Below are positions 1 through 9,470 of a stretch of DNA of 64,000 nt, piece by piece. The notes beneath the pieces are model-generated. The model was not told the DNA's origin. It ran no database searches and was given only the letters and a program-made list of their open reading frames with translations. Source of the DNA: Pseudomonas fluorescens (GTDB lineage Bacteria; Pseudomonadota; Gammaproteobacteria; Pseudomonadales; Pseudomonadaceae); the NCBI RefSeq assembly GCF_902497785.1, contig NZ_CABVHK010000014.1, positions 124,001-188,000 of the forward strand. Direction: 5' to 3'. A program made the position numbers and the translations under genes. The first letter of the stretch is position 1; each line of letters begins with the position of its first letter.

Positions 1-862
1 TCGCGGCGATGATGCGGATGTCCAGCGGGATCAGCTGATTGCCGCCCAGACGCTCGACCACCCGCTCTTGCAGCAAGCGCAGCAATTTCACCTGCACGTC
101 CAGGCTCATGCTTTCGATTTCATCGAGGAACAGCGTGCCGCCATTGGCGAATTCAAACTTGCCGATGCGGCGTTTTTGCGCGCCGGTAAAAGCCCCCGGC
201 TCATGTCCGAACAATTCGCTTTCCACCACCGATTCGGCCAGCGCTCCGGCGTTGATCGCCACGAACGGGCCGTTACGCCGACTGGATAAATCGTGCAGCG
301 CCCGGGCCACGACTTCTTTGCCGGCACCGGTTTCGCCGAGGATCAGCACGTCGGCCTTGGTCGCCGCCAACGCACCGATCTGCTCGCGCAGGCGCAACAT
401 CGGCGCCGATTGGCCGACCAGGCGGGTGCTCAATTGGTTGCGATCGCTGAGAGCCAGGCGCAGGCTGCGGTTGTCCAGCACCAACCGGCGCAACGCCAGC
501 GCGCGGCGTACGCTGTCGAGCAACGCATCGCTGGCGAAGGGTTTTTCGAGGAAGTCATACGCCCCGGCGCGCATCGCTTGCACTGCCAGCGGCACATCGC
601 CGTGCCCGGTAATCAGCAGCACCGGCAGCTCCGGGTCCTGGGCGTGCAGTTCGCTCAGCAGTTCGAGGCCGTCCATGCCGGGCATGCGGATGTCGCTGAC
701 CACCACGCCCGGCCAGTCGCGTTCCAGTTGCCCGGCCAGGCCCTTGGCTTCGGCCAGCGGGAGGATTTTCAGACCGGCCAGATCCAGCGTCTGGCTCAAG
801 GCTTGACGCAGGTGGGGATCGTCGTCGATCAGCACGACCTGAATGCGGTTGTCGATGGTCAT
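1..862 (-). CDS. dctD: C4-dicarboxylate sigma-54 response regulator DctD (3' end beyond window)
   Basis: This is the cytoplasmic response regulator that activates sigma-54 transcription of C4-dicarboxylate uptake genes when phosphorylated by DctB. The start is the ATG at 862-860, which overlaps the dctB stop by 4 bases. The frame reads MTIDNRIQVVLIDDD, with a receiver domain over about residues 7-120 and the phosphoacceptor Asp57 in VVVSDIRMPG. An AAA+ domain follows, with Walker A GETGAGKE, the sigma-54 contact loop GAFTGA and Walker B-like GTLFLDEI. The frame is still open at base 1, so the rest of the AAA+ domain and the Fis-type DNA-binding domain lie outside the window. NtrC-family regulators share this layout. 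The DctD assignment rests on pairing with the DctB-type kinase and on gene order. Confidence 0.93.
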   Translation of the reverse strand, partial: MTIDNRIQVVLIDDDPHLRQALSQTLDLAGLKILPLAEAKGLAGQLERDWPGVVVSDIRMPGMDGLELLSELHAQDPELPVLLITGHGDVPLAVQAMRAGAYDFLEKPFASDALLDSVRRALALRRLVLDNRSLRLALSDRNQLSTRLVGQSAPMLRLREQIGALAATKADVLILGETGAGKEVVARALHDLSSRRNGPFVAINAGALAESVVESELFGHEPGAFTGAQKRRIGKFEFANGGTLFLDEIESMSLDVQVKLLRLLQERVVERLGGNQLIPLDIRIIAA

Positions 863-2673
863 GCACTTCGGTCCTCGGACGGTTGCAGGCTTACGCCCGG
901 TGCGCCGGCGCGCAGTTTCAGGGTAATCAGGGCGCCCCCTTCCTTGTGGTTGGCGAACGACAGCTCACCACCAAAGGCGCGCATCAGCGTTTCGCAAATC
1001 GCCAGCCCCAAACCCAGCCCCTGGGTGCGGGTCTTGGTGGTGTAAAAGGGCTCGCTGGCACGACCGAGGGCTTCCATGCAAAACCCCGGGCCGTTGTCGC
1101 GAATGTACAGAGTGACGCCTTCGGCCGTGGATTGGGCACTCAACCAGAGTTTACGCGGCGGGCCTTTTTCCGTCAGCGCGTCGAGGGCGTTGGCCAACAG
1201 GTTGCCGAGCACCTGACGCAGGCGGGTTTCGCCGGCCTCGACCCACAGCGCCGCCGCCGGCAGGTCGCGGATCAATTCCACTTCCATGCTCCGTCGGCGC
1301 TTGGCCAACAGCGCCAGCGCGTCATCCAGCGCCGGTTGCAGCGCCACGCTTTCCGGGGCGTGGCGGTCGCGCCGGGCAAAGGCGCGCAGGTGCGCAATGA
1401 TCGAGGCCATGCGCCCGGTCAGTTCGCTGATCAGCTTGAGGTTGCCCCGCGCATCGTCGGTGCGCTGATGATCGAGCAGCACTTCGGCGTTTTCCGCGTA
1501 GCTGCGGATCGCGGCCAGCGGTTGATTGAGTTCGTGGCTGATGCTGGCCGACATGGTGCCGAGCGCCGAGAGCTTGCCGGCCTGCACCAGATCGTCCTGG
1601 GCGCGGACCAGTTCCTGCTGCGCGTGTTCGCGCTCCAGCACTTCCTGTTTCAGGCGGCGGTTGAGGCCTTCGAGGTCGCTGGTGCGCTCGGCTACGCGGG
1701 CCTCCAGCTCCCGGCGAGCCTTGGCTTCAAAGGCGATCCGTTCCAGGTAGTGGCGACGACGTTGCATCATCAGGCCCAGCAACAACATCAACACCAGCAG
1801 CGTCGCACCACCGATGGCGACCACCGTGCGCACCGGGCGATCGATCAGGGTGCGGGGCGCGAGAATGCTGACGCTCCAGCCGGTTTCGTCGATCTGCCGG
1901 GTCTGCGTCAGCCAGGCGTTGGGGGTGAGGTTTAACGGCTGCGGATCACGGGTCGGGTAAGGTTGAATCGCGGTGATCGCCTTGCGCTCGGCATCGGTCA
2001 ACGGCCGGGTCGAGCCGAACCGCCATTCCGGCCGCGACGTGAGAATGACCACGCCGTTGTGGTCGGTCACCAGCAGTTGCTCCGGGGTTTTGCCCCACAG
2101 GCTTTCGGTGTGGTCGAGGTCGACCTTGACCACCAGCACGCCGAGTATTCTCTCGCCGTCGCGCACCGCCGCAGCAAAGAAATAACCGCGTTTGGCCGAA
2201 GTGGTGCCCAGCCCGAAGAAGCGCCCGAGCCGTCCGGCCATGGCCTCGCTGAAATACGGGCGGAACGAAAAATTGCGGCCGACAAAGCTGTCGTGTTTGT
2301 CCCAGTTGGACGCCGCGAGCGTCTTGCCGCGGGTGTCCATCAGGTACATGACTTCGGCACCGGTCTGCGCGCTGATGTTTTTCAGCAGGCGGTTGGCGTT
2401 GCCTTGGGTCACCCCGTCGTCGGGAGCCCCGAGCACGCTGCGCAGGGCGGGTAGTTCGCCGAGGATCTGCGGCAGCACTTCATAACGGTGCAGGGTGCCC
2501 AGCAGGTTGGCGACGTACAGGTCGAGGGTCTGACGGTTCTGCCCCGCCAGTTCGCTGCGGTAGTAACGCTCGGCCAGGTGCTCCAGCGGCCACAGCAACG
2601 GCGCCAGGCACAGCGCGAGCAGTGCGAGGCTGCGCCAGCGGGGTCTGCGGGGGAGGGTCGGGGTCATGAGCAT
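859..2673 (-). CDS. dctB: C4-dicarboxylate sensor histidine kinase DctB
   Basis: A 604-residue inner-membrane sensor kinase for succinate, fumarate and malate. A membrane segment lies at about residues 15-32, a periplasmic double-PAS/Cache-type sensor at about 33-283, and a second membrane segment at about 284-303. A coiled coil (about 315-365) leads to the HisKA domain with His380 in SISHELNQP and to the HATPase domain (DNGPGF, GLGLGLAI). It phosphorylates DctD, whose gene overlaps its end by 4 bases. There is no clear Shine-Dalgarno sequence. Instead a 7-bp hairpin (2677-2696) sits 3 bases upstream of the ATG at 2673, and a second in-frame ATG at 2667 could be the real start. Only 30 bases separate it from rmlD, so read-through from the rhamnose operon is possible. 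Confidence 0.93.
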   Translation of the reverse strand: MLMTPTLPRRPRWRSLALLALCLAPLLWPLEHLAERYYRSELAGQNRQTLDLYVANLLGTLHRYEVLPQILGELPALRSVLGAPDDGVTQGNANRLLKNISAQTGAEVMYLMDTRGKTLAASNWDKHDSFVGRNFSFRPYFSEAMAGRLGRFFGLGTTSAKRGYFFAAAVRDGERILGVLVVKVDLDHTESLWGKTPEQLLVTDHNGVVILTSRPEWRFGSTRPLTDAERKAITAIQPYPTRDPQPLNLTPNAWLTQTRQIDETGWSVSILAPRTLIDRPVRTVVAIGGATLLVLMLLLGLMMQRRRHYLERIAFEAKARRELEARVAERTSDLEGLNRRLKQEVLEREHAQQELVRAQDDLVQAGKLSALGTMSASISHELNQPLAAIRSYAENAEVLLDHQRTDDARGNLKLISELTGRMASIIAHLRAFARRDRHAPESVALQPALDDALALLAKRRRSMEVELIRDLPAAALWVEAGETRLRQVLGNLLANALDALTEKGPPRKLWLSAQSTAEGVTLYIRDNGPGFCMEALGRASEPFYTTKTRTQGLGLGLAICETLMRAFGGELSFANHKEGGALITLKLRAGAPGVSLQPSEDRSA

Positions 2674-2676
2674 CAG

Positions 2677-2696
2677 GCGCCTGGGGGTACAGGCGC
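2677..2696 (-). promoter_or_regulatory. Hairpin at the dctB translation start
   Basis: GCGCCTG and CAGGCGC form a 7-bp GC-rich stem around a 6-base loop, where the dctB Shine-Dalgarno sequence would be expected. No run of T follows on the minus strand, so it is a poor terminator. It could limit dctB translation or stabilise the end of the rml mRNA. The structure is visible; the function is inference. Confidence 0.4.
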
Positions 2697-2703
2697 ATTA
2701 TGC

Positions 2704-3573
2704 CTAGGCTTGCCCGGCAAGACACTCGCGCAGCGCTGTTTGCCAGTCCGGCTGACTGACGCCCCATTCGCGCAGCAGCAGTGAGCAATCCAGCCGCGAG
2801 TTCAGCGGGCGTGCGGCCGGTGTCGGGTATTCGCTGGACGGAATCGGCAGCAAGTTGGCGCAAGGCTTTCCTTGGTCGCGCAGCGCTTCGCCAATGGCCT
2901 GGGCGAAACCGAACCAGGACGTTTCACCTTGGGCAGTCAGGTGATAGGTGCCCCAGGCGCCAGTTTCGCCGGCCTGCCAGCGCTCGATCAGGGCGAGGGT
3001 GCTGTTGGCGATCGTGCCGGCCCAGGTAGGCGCTCCGATCTGGTCAGCAACGATGCGCATCTCCGGTTTTTCTTGCAGCAGACGTTGCATGGTCAACAGG
3101 AAGTTGTGGCCGTGGGCCGAGTAAACCCAACTGGTGCGCAGGATCAGGTGCTGGCCCTGTACGGCGCTGATAGCCCGTTCGCCCGCCAGTTTGCTCTGGC
3201 CGTAAACGCCCAGCGGGTTGGTCGCGTCGGCTTCGGTGTACGGCGCGCTTTTGCGACCGTCGAACACGTAGTCGGTGGAGTAGTGAATCAGCGGAATGCC
3301 GAGCGCCAAGGCTTCTTCAGCCAGAATGCCCGGCGCCTCGGCGTTGACCGCGAACGCGGTCAGCGGATCGTTTTCAGCCTTGTCGACTGCGGTATACGCG
3401 GCGGCGTTGATGATCAGGTCGGGACGGACCTGCCGCACCTGCTGACGAATCTGCCCGGGTTGAGACAGGTCAAGCTGACTCCGCCCTGGAACCACTACCT
3501 CGCCCAGTACACCCAGGCGCTTTTGCAACTCACTCGAAACCTGTCCATGTTGACCGCTAATAAGAATTCTCAT
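2704..3573 (-). CDS. rmlD: dTDP-4-dehydrorhamnose reductase RmlD
   Basis: Last enzyme of dTDP-L-rhamnose synthesis: it reduces dTDP-4-dehydro-L-rhamnose with NAD(P)H in the cytoplasm. The product supplies L-rhamnose for lipopolysaccharide and other glycans. The 289-residue protein starts [14 protein letters not shown], a variant of the N-terminal dinucleotide-binding glycine motif. It carries STDYVFDG and the SDR active-site pair as YGQSKLAGE. Length and motifs fit the RmlD/RfbD family. It is the fourth gene of rmlB-rmlA-rmlC-rmlD and its ATG overlaps the rmlC stop by 4 bases, which suggests translational coupling. No terminator is visible before dctB. Confidence 0.95.
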   Translation of the reverse strand: MRILISGQHGQVSSELQKRLGVLGEVVVPGRSQLDLSQPGQIRQQVRQVRPDLIINAAAYTAVDKAENDPLTAFAVNAEAPGILAEEALALGIPLIHYSTDYVFDGRKSAPYTEADATNPLGVYGQSKLAGERAISAVQGQHLILRTSWVYSAHGHNFLLTMQRLLQEKPEMRIVADQIGAPTWAGTIANSTLALIERWQAGETGAWGTYHLTAQGETSWFGFAQAIGEALRDQGKPCANLLPIPSSEYPTPAARPLNSRLDCSLLLREWGVSQPDWQTALRECLAGQA

Positions 3574-4115
3574 GGAAACAGATCGATCTCTTGCAAGGTT
3601 TTGCCTAGTTTATCTTTGGCCGACAGTTGCGGGGCTTCTTCCAGTTCCCAATCGATGGCGAGGGTCGGGTCGTCCCAACGGATACAACGTTCGGCGGACG
3701 GGTTGTAGTAGTCGGTGGTCTTGTAGAGAAATTCGGCGAAGTCACTCAACACCGCGAACCCGTGGGCAAACCCTTCCGGCACCCACAGTTGACGGCGGTT
3801 TTCTGCGGACAAACGCACCGCCACCCACTGGCCAAAATTCGCCGAGTCGCGACGAACATCGACGGCCACATCCAGCACTTCACCGGCGGTCACCCGCACC
3901 AGTTTTCCCTGGGTGTTTTCCAGTTGATAGTGCAGGCCGCGCAGCACGCCTTTTTGCGAGCGGGAATGGTTGTCCTGAACGAACTCGCGCTTCAGGCCCG
4001 TCGCGTCTTCGAACGCCTTGGCGTTGAAGCTTTCGTAGAAAAAGCCGCGCTCGTCGCCGAAGACCTTGGGCTCAAGGATCAACACTTCCGGCAGCGCGGT
4101 TTCAATCACCTTCAT
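3570..4115 (-). CDS. rmlC: dTDP-4-dehydrorhamnose 3,5-epimerase RmlC
   Basis: Epimerises dTDP-4-dehydro-6-deoxy-D-glucose at C3 and C5, the third step to dTDP-L-rhamnose. The 181-residue cupin protein shows the family segments [31 protein letters not shown] (with the catalytic His region) and [10 protein letters not shown]. Its length is typical of RmlC. The gene overlaps rmlA upstream and rmlD downstream by 4 bases each. The PAO1 order, as I remember it, is rmlB-D-A-C, so the order here (B-A-C-D) differs although the gene set is the same. Confidence 0.95.
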   Translation of the reverse strand: MKVIETALPEVLILEPKVFGDERGFFYESFNAKAFEDATGLKREFVQDNHSRSQKGVLRGLHYQLENTQGKLVRVTAGEVLDVAVDVRRDSANFGQWVAVRLSAENRRQLWVPEGFAHGFAVLSDFAEFLYKTTDYYNPSAERCIRWDDPTLAIDWELEEAPQLSAKDKLGKTLQEIDLFP

Positions 4116-4987
4116 TGTCCACCCTCAGCCAGTTTGTAGAGGTACTGACCATACCCGGTCTTGCCAAAATACTTGGCGCGTTCAAGCAAATGTTCGCGGT
4201 CGATCCAGCCTTTTTCGTAGGCGATTTCTTCGAGGCAAGCGACTTTCAGCCCTTGGCGATGCTCGATGGTCTGCACGTACTGAGACGCTTCGAGCAAGCT
4301 GTCGTGGGTGCCGGTGTCCAGCCAGGCGAAGCCGCGACCGAAACGCTCGACTTGCAGGTCGCCACGCTTGAGGTAGGCATTGTTGACGTCGGTGATTTCC
4401 AGCTCGCCGCGTGGCGACGGCTTCACAGCCTTGGCGATCTCGATCACGTCGTTGTCGTAGAAATACAGGCCGGTGACGGCATAGCTGGATTTCGGGACTT
4501 TCGGCTTTTCTTCAATCGACAGGGCGCGGCCTTCGTCGTCGAAATCAATCACACCGAAGCGCTCCGGGTCTTTGACCCAGTAGCCGAACACGGTGGCGCC
4601 TGACGGGCGATTGACCGCGTTATTCAATTGTTCGCTGAAACGCTGACCATGGAAGATGTTGTCGCCGAGGATCAGGCACACCGGGTTCTTGCCGATGAAT
4701 TGCTCACCAATCAGAAACGCCTGGGCCAGGCCATCCGGCTTAGGCTGTTCGGCGTAGCTGAACTGCACGCCGAACTGACTGCCATCGCCCAGCAGGTTGC
4801 GATATTGCGGCAGGTCCTGCGGGGTGGAAATCACCAGGATTTCCTTGATGCCGGCCAGCATCAGCACCGAGATCGGGTAATAGATCATCGGTTTGTCGTA
4901 GATCGGCAGCAGTTGTTTGGACACGCCCAGCGTGATCGGGTGCAGACGTGTGCCCGAACCCCCGGCCAAAACAATTCCTTTCATCAT
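4112..4987 (-). CDS. rmlA: Glucose-1-phosphate thymidylyltransferase RmlA
   Basis: Couples dTTP and glucose-1-phosphate to dTDP-glucose, the committed step to dTDP-rhamnose. The protein has 291 residues. The nucleotidyltransferase signature is at the N-terminus ([14 protein letters not shown]), followed by [16 protein letters not shown] and the LGDNIF motif. These are hallmarks of the RmlA/RfbA family, which is usually feedback-inhibited by dTDP-rhamnose. It overlaps rmlB and rmlC by 4 bases each within a single four-gene transcript. Confidence 0.96.
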   Translation of the reverse strand: MMKGIVLAGGSGTRLHPITLGVSKQLLPIYDKPMIYYPISVLMLAGIKEILVISTPQDLPQYRNLLGDGSQFGVQFSYAEQPKPDGLAQAFLIGEQFIGKNPVCLILGDNIFHGQRFSEQLNNAVNRPSGATVFGYWVKDPERFGVIDFDDEGRALSIEEKPKVPKSSYAVTGLYFYDNDVIEIAKAVKPSPRGELEITDVNNAYLKRGDLQVERFGRGFAWLDTGTHDSLLEASQYVQTIEHRQGLKVACLEEIAYEKGWIDREHLLERAKYFGKTGYGQYLYKLAEGGQ

Positions 4988-6066
4988 GCGAGCAACTCCT
5001 TGGTGTTGATGGCGCCCAGTCGTTCACCCTGATAGCTGCCGTCCTGAACGCGACGGCACCACTCCAGATTATCCAGATACCACTGAACGGTTTTGCGCAG
5101 GCCGGTCTCGAAAGTCTCTTCGGGCACCCAGCCCAGTTCGCGCTCAATCTTGCTGGCATCGATCGCGTAGCGCAGGTCATGGCCAGGACGATCCTGGACG
5201 AAGGTGATCAGGTCGGCAAAGTGCGCGACGCCTTCAGGCTTGTGCGGCGCCAACTCTTCCAGCAGCGCGCAAATGCCACGTACCACGTCGATGTTCTTCT
5301 GCTCGTTGTGCCCGCCGATGTTGTAGGTCTCGCCGACCACGCCTTCGGTGACCACTTTGAACAGCGCGCGGGCGTGATCTTCGACAAACAGCCAGTCGCG
5401 AACCTGCAGGCCGTTCCCGTAGACCGGCAGCGGTTTGCCGGCCAGGGCGTTGAGGATCACCAGCGGGATCAGTTTTTCGGGGAAGTGAAACGGCCCGTAA
5501 TTGTTCGAGCAATTGGTCAGCAACACCGGCAGGCCGTAGGTGCGCTGCCAGGCGCGGACAAGGTGGTCGGAGGCCGCTTTGCTCGCCGAGTAGGGCGAGC
5601 TTGGCGCATAGGGCGTCGTTTCGGTAAACAGGTCATCGACGCCGTGCAGGTCGCCATAGACCTCATCGGTGGAGATGTGGTGGAAGCGAAACGCGCTTTT
5701 TTCCGGCTCGGCCAGGGTTTGCCAGTAGGCGCGGGTTGCTTCCAGCAGGCTGTAAGTGCCGACGATATTGGTTTGAATGAAATCCGACGGACCGTCAATG
5801 GAACGGTCGACGTGGGATTCCGCCGCCAGGTGCATGATCGCGTGGGGCTGGAAACGTGCCAGGACTTCGCTGACGGTCGCCTGATCAACGATATCGGCCT
5901 GGACGAATTCGTAGCGCGTGTCAGTGGCGATGCTGGTCAGCGATTCCAGATTGCCGGCATAGGTCAGTTTGTCGAGATTGAGCACTTCGTGCTCTGTGTG
6001 TCGGATCAGGTGGCGAATCAGGGCAGAACCAATGAACCCGGCACCGCCGGTGATGAGAATTCGCAT
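4984..6066 (-). CDS. rmlB: dTDP-glucose 4,6-dehydratase RmlB
   Basis: Converts dTDP-glucose to dTDP-4-dehydro-6-deoxyglucose using tightly bound NAD+. The 360-residue extended SDR starts [16 protein letters not shown]. It carries [11 protein letters not shown], the family signature STDEVYGDL and the catalytic [10 protein letters not shown] pair. It is the promoter-proximal gene of the rhamnose operon. The operon promoter should lie in the 177-base divergent gap shared with the fusion gene at 6244, but no strong consensus boxes stood out there. Confidence 0.96.
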   Translation of the reverse strand: MRILITGGAGFIGSALIRHLIRHTEHEVLNLDKLTYAGNLESLTSIATDTRYEFVQADIVDQATVSEVLARFQPHAIMHLAAESHVDRSIDGPSDFIQTNIVGTYSLLEATRAYWQTLAEPEKSAFRFHHISTDEVYGDLHGVDDLFTETTPYAPSSPYSASKAASDHLVRAWQRTYGLPVLLTNCSNNYGPFHFPEKLIPLVILNALAGKPLPVYGNGLQVRDWLFVEDHARALFKVVTEGVVGETYNIGGHNEQKNIDVVRGICALLEELAPHKPEGVAHFADLITFVQDRPGHDLRYAIDASKIERELGWVPEETFETGLRKTVQWYLDNLEWCRRVQDGSYQGERLGAINTKELLA

Positions 6067-6243
6067 GTAGGCCAGCCTTTATCTGTAAGACGATTGAAGC
6101 AAATGAGCATAGCTTGTCGGCAGTAGAGGGGTGGTGCAAGAGGGTTGTGTCGGCTATTTGAGTTTTGCCCCTTTAACAGGGGGTTGATTATCCACCGACG
6201 CGGTGGCGATATAGGCGCCTAATACCATTTCAGGGGTCGTTGT

Positions 6244-9156
6244 ATGCCGCTCGCCACGTTGATTCATCGCGCCAGTTTGCCCAGCCCGCAGGTGTCTGCG
6301 ACGCAAGCGCTTGAGCTGCTCGAGGGGCATTACGGGCTGAGCGGAAGGTTGCAGGCCCTCGGCAGTCAGCAGGATCTCAACTACCGGGTCGACAGCAACG
6401 AGGGGCGTTTCGTCCTGAAAATCTGCCGTGGTGATTATTCGGCGCTGGAACTGCAAGCCCAACACGCCGGGCTCAAGCATCTGGCGCAGCACTCGGGTGT
6501 ACCGGTGCCGCGCGTGATTGCGGCCCGGACGGGTTCCGACCTGCTTTCACTGGAAGTCGGTGGACAAGCCGTGCACGTGCGCCTGCTCGAATACATCGAA
6601 GGCCAGTCGCTCACCCATCTGGACCATCTGCCCGGTTCCGTGGTGGCCGGTTTCGGCCGGCTCTGCGGTGAAATGGACCTGGCGCTGGCCGATTTCGACC
6701 ATCCGGGCCTTGAACGCACCCTGCAATGGGACGCTCGCCACGCCAACGCGTTGATCGCGCATCTGCTGCCGGTGATTAAAGATGACGCGCAGCGCGTGTT
6801 GATCGCACAAGTGGCCGAACAGGCCGAGCGGCATTTGCAGCCGTTGGTCGGCAAGCTGCCAGTGCAGGCCATTCACATGGACATCACCGATGACAACGTG
6901 GTCTGGCAGCGCGATTCGCAACGCCAGTGGCAACTTCAGGGCGTGATCGACTTTGGCGACCTGATCCGCACCTGGCGCATTACTGATCTGTCGGTCACTT
7001 GTGCGGCACTGTTGCACCATGCCGGTGGCGATCCGTTCTACATAGTGCCGGCGGTCCAGGCGTATCACGCCGTCAATCCGTTGCAACATGAAGAGCTGCT
7101 GGCGCTGTGGCCGTTGATCGTCGCGCGGGCGGCGGTGTTGGTACTCAGCGGTGAGCAGCAGGTGAACATCGATCCGGCTAACCAATACAGTCGCGACAAC
7201 CTGACCCACGAGTGGGAGATTTTCCGCGTGGCGACGTCGGTGCCGTTGGCGTTGATGGAAGCGGCGATCCTCACGGCCGTCGGCCACAGCCTGCCAGACA
7301 TCGGCAGCGAAGGTTTTGCGCCGTTGCTGCCGAGCCTGGTGGGGCGTGAATTTGCCTTGATTGACCTGGGGGTGCTCAGCCCGCATTTCGAGGCCGGAAA
7401 CTGGGAACAGCCAGGGATCGATCAACGGCTGTTGAGTGAAGCGGCTGCGGCGCATGGCTTGGCGGCCAGCCGTTACGGACAGTACCGTTTGTCCCGCACT
7501 CAGCCGGACAGCGCCAGCGAACCGGACACCTGCCCGTTGCATGTGGAGTTGCGAGTGCCTGACGGCACGGCGGTGGAATCGCCGTTTGCCGGGGTCGTCC
7601 ATCAACCGGCGCCCGGCCTGTTGCAGCTGGATGGCCCGCAACTGAGTGTGCGGCTGTGGGGTGTAAAGCCTTCGCTGCACGCAGGCGCGGCGCTGGTCAA
7701 AGGCCAGGTGCTGGGAACGGTCAGCGGGCCGTTGATCGTGCAGTTGTGCCGAGGCGCTGCGTTCGATGCGCCGTTGTTTTGCACGCCATCTCGCGCGGCG
7801 GCCTGGCAAGCGCTGTGCCCGTCACCCGCGGCGCTGCTGGGGCTGGCGTGTGACGCCGAGGCCGAGCTCGATGCGCAAACGCTGCTGGCGCGCCGCGACG
7901 CCAGTTTTGCCCGCACGCAAAAGCACTACTACGTCGACCCGCCGCGCATCGAGCGCGGCTGGCGCAATCACCTGATCGACATGCAGGGCCGCTCCTACCT
8001 CGACATGCTCAACAACGTTGCAGTGCTCGGTCACGGCCATCCACGCATGGCGGCGGTGGCGAGCCGGCAGTGGTCGTTGCTCAACACCAACTCGCGGTTC
8101 AACTATGCGGCGGTTGCCGAGTTTTCCGAGCGGCTGCTGAAGTTGTCGCCCGATGGCATGGACCGCGTATTTCTGGTCAACAGCGGCAGTGAGGCCAATG
8201 ACCTGGCGATCCGTCTGGCATGGGCCTACAGCGGCGGTCGCGACATCGTCAGCGTGCTTGAGGCCTATCACGGCTGGACGGTGGGCGCGGACGCGGTCTC
8301 GACCTCGATTGCCGACAATCCCAAGGCGCTGAGCAGCCGTCCGGACTGGGTGCATCCGGTCTCCGCGCCAAATACCTATCGCGGCGAATTCCGCGGCCCC
8401 GACAGTGCGCCGGATTACGTGCGCAGCGTTGAACACACCCTTGCGAAAATTACCGCGCAAGGCCGCCCGTTGGCCGGTTTTATTTGCGAGCCGGTGTATG
8501 GCAATGCCGGCGGCATCTCGCTGCCGCCGGGTTATTTGCAGCAGGTCTACGGGTTGGTTCGCGCTAAGGGCGGCGTGTGCATCGCCGACGAAGTGCAGGT
8601 CGGTTACGGGCGCATGGGCAACTTCTTCTGGGGCTTCGAAGAGCAAGGCGTGGTGCCGGACATCATCACCATGGCCAAAGGCATGGGCAACGGCCAGCCG
8701 CTGGGTGCAGTGATCACCCGCCGGGAAATCGCTGAAGCGCTGGAGGCCGAGGGTTATTTCTTCTCATCGGCCGGTGGTAGCCCGGTCAGTTGCCAGATCG
8801 GCATGGCGGTTCTGGATGTGATGGAGGAGGAGAAGCTCTGGGAAAACGCCCAGGTGGTGGGCGGGTATTTCAAGGAGCGCCTGGAAGCGTTGATCGATAG
8901 CCATCCGCTGGTGGGCGCGGTGCATGGCTCGGGTTTCTATCTGGGCGTTGAATTGATCCGCGATCGGGAAACGCTGGAACCGGCGACTGAAGAAACGACA
9001 GCGTTGTGTGATCGTCTGCGGGAGTTGGGGATTTTCATGCAGCCGACCGGTGATTTCCTCAACGTTCTCAAAATCAAGCCGCCAATGGTCACCTCGCGCC
9101 AGAGCGTGGATTTCTTTGTCGACATGCTGGCGAAGGTGCTCGCAGAAGGACTGTGA
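6244..9156 (+). CDS. Trimodular phosphotransferase / M23-like / class III aminotransferase fusion
   Basis: A 970-residue protein with three modules. Residues about 25-330 form an aminoglycoside/choline-kinase-type phosphotransferase fold, with the catalytic-loop motif HMDITDDNVVW and the metal-binding segment VIDFGD. Residues about 420-540 resemble an M23/biotinyl-like beta-rich module (VESPFAGVVHQ, VKGQVLGTVSG). Residues about 545-970 form a class III PLP aminotransferase with the expected Schiff-base lysine at Lys812 in MAKGMGNGQPLG. Related aminotransferases act on amino alcohol phosphates, so phosphorylation followed by PLP-dependent elimination or transamination of one substrate is plausible. 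That is inference. The gene precedes aguB-aguA but is separated from them by a REP pair. The exact substrate is unknown. Confidence 0.85.
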   Translation: MPLATLIHRASLPSPQVSATQALELLEGHYGLSGRLQALGSQQDLNYRVDSNEGRFVLKICRGDYSALELQAQHAGLKHLAQHSGVPVPRVIAARTGSDLLSLEVGGQAVHVRLLEYIEGQSLTHLDHLPGSVVAGFGRLCGEMDLALADFDHPGLERTLQWDARHANALIAHLLPVIKDDAQRVLIAQVAEQAERHLQPLVGKLPVQAIHMDITDDNVVWQRDSQRQWQLQGVIDFGDLIRTWRITDLSVTCAALLHHAGGDPFYIVPAVQAYHAVNPLQHEELLALWPLIVARAAVLVLSGEQQVNIDPANQYSRDNLTHEWEIFRVATSVPLALMEAAILTAVGHSLPDIGSEGFAPLLPSLVGREFALIDLGVLSPHFEAGNWEQPGIDQRLLSEAAAAHGLAASRYGQYRLSRTQPDSASEPDTCPLHVELRVPDGTAVESPFAGVVHQPAPGLLQLDGPQLSVRLWGVKPSLHAGAALVKGQVLGTVSGPLIVQLCRGAAFDAPLFCTPSRAAAWQALCPSPAALLGLACDAEAELDAQTLLARRDASFARTQKHYYVDPPRIERGWRNHLIDMQGRSYLDMLNNVAVLGHGHPRMAAVASRQWSLLNTNSRFNYAAVAEFSERLLKLSPDGMDRVFLVNSGSEANDLAIRLAWAYSGGRDIVSVLEAYHGWTVGADAVSTSIADNPKALSSRPDWVHPVSAPNTYRGEFRGPDSAPDYVRSVEHTLAKITAQGRPLAGFICEPVYGNAGGISLPPGYLQQVYGLVRAKGGVCIADEVQVGYGRMGNFFWGFEEQGVVPDIITMAKGMGNGQPLGAVITRREIAEALEAEGYFFSSAGGSPVSCQIGMAVLDVMEEEKLWENAQVVGGYFKERLEALIDSHPLVGAVHGSGFYLGVELIRDRETLEPATEETTALCDRLRELGIFMQPTGDFLNVLKIKPPMVTSRQSVDFFVDMLAKVLAEGL

Positions 9157-9174
9157 GTCGGATGTCCACTTCCC

Positions 9175-9274
9175 TGTAGGAGCTGTCGAGTGCAACGAGG
9201 CTGCGATCTTTTGATCTTGTTTTCAAAGCAGCATCAAAAGATCGCAGCCTCGTTGCACTCGGCAGCTCCTACGG
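9175..9274. repeat. Inverted REP pair (type A)
   Basis: Two inverted copies of the GTAGGAGCTG...GCTGCGATCTTTT-type Pseudomonas REP unit face each other across a short spacer. This pair contains an unusual insertion (TCGAGTGCAACGAG) between the GTAGGAGCTG and GCTGCGATC parts, present in both arms. It lies between the fusion gene and aguB and can form a long hairpin. The rest of the gap (9275-9470) is AT-rich and presumably holds the aguB promoter. Confidence 0.85.
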
Positions 9275-9470
9275 TGATCGCCTAAGACGGATTATTATCG
9301 GTGATTAAAGTATAAATATTCTAAATCTAGGAATTAATTGCTTTTAAAGCCGATTTTTATCGGATATAAAGTCGCCATTGCCGCGACGCGTCTCATCACG
9401 CCCGGCGCTTCCCGTTTCTGTCATCGGTCGATGCCCCACTCGACCCACAGCACTTGCCCGGAGATGATTC

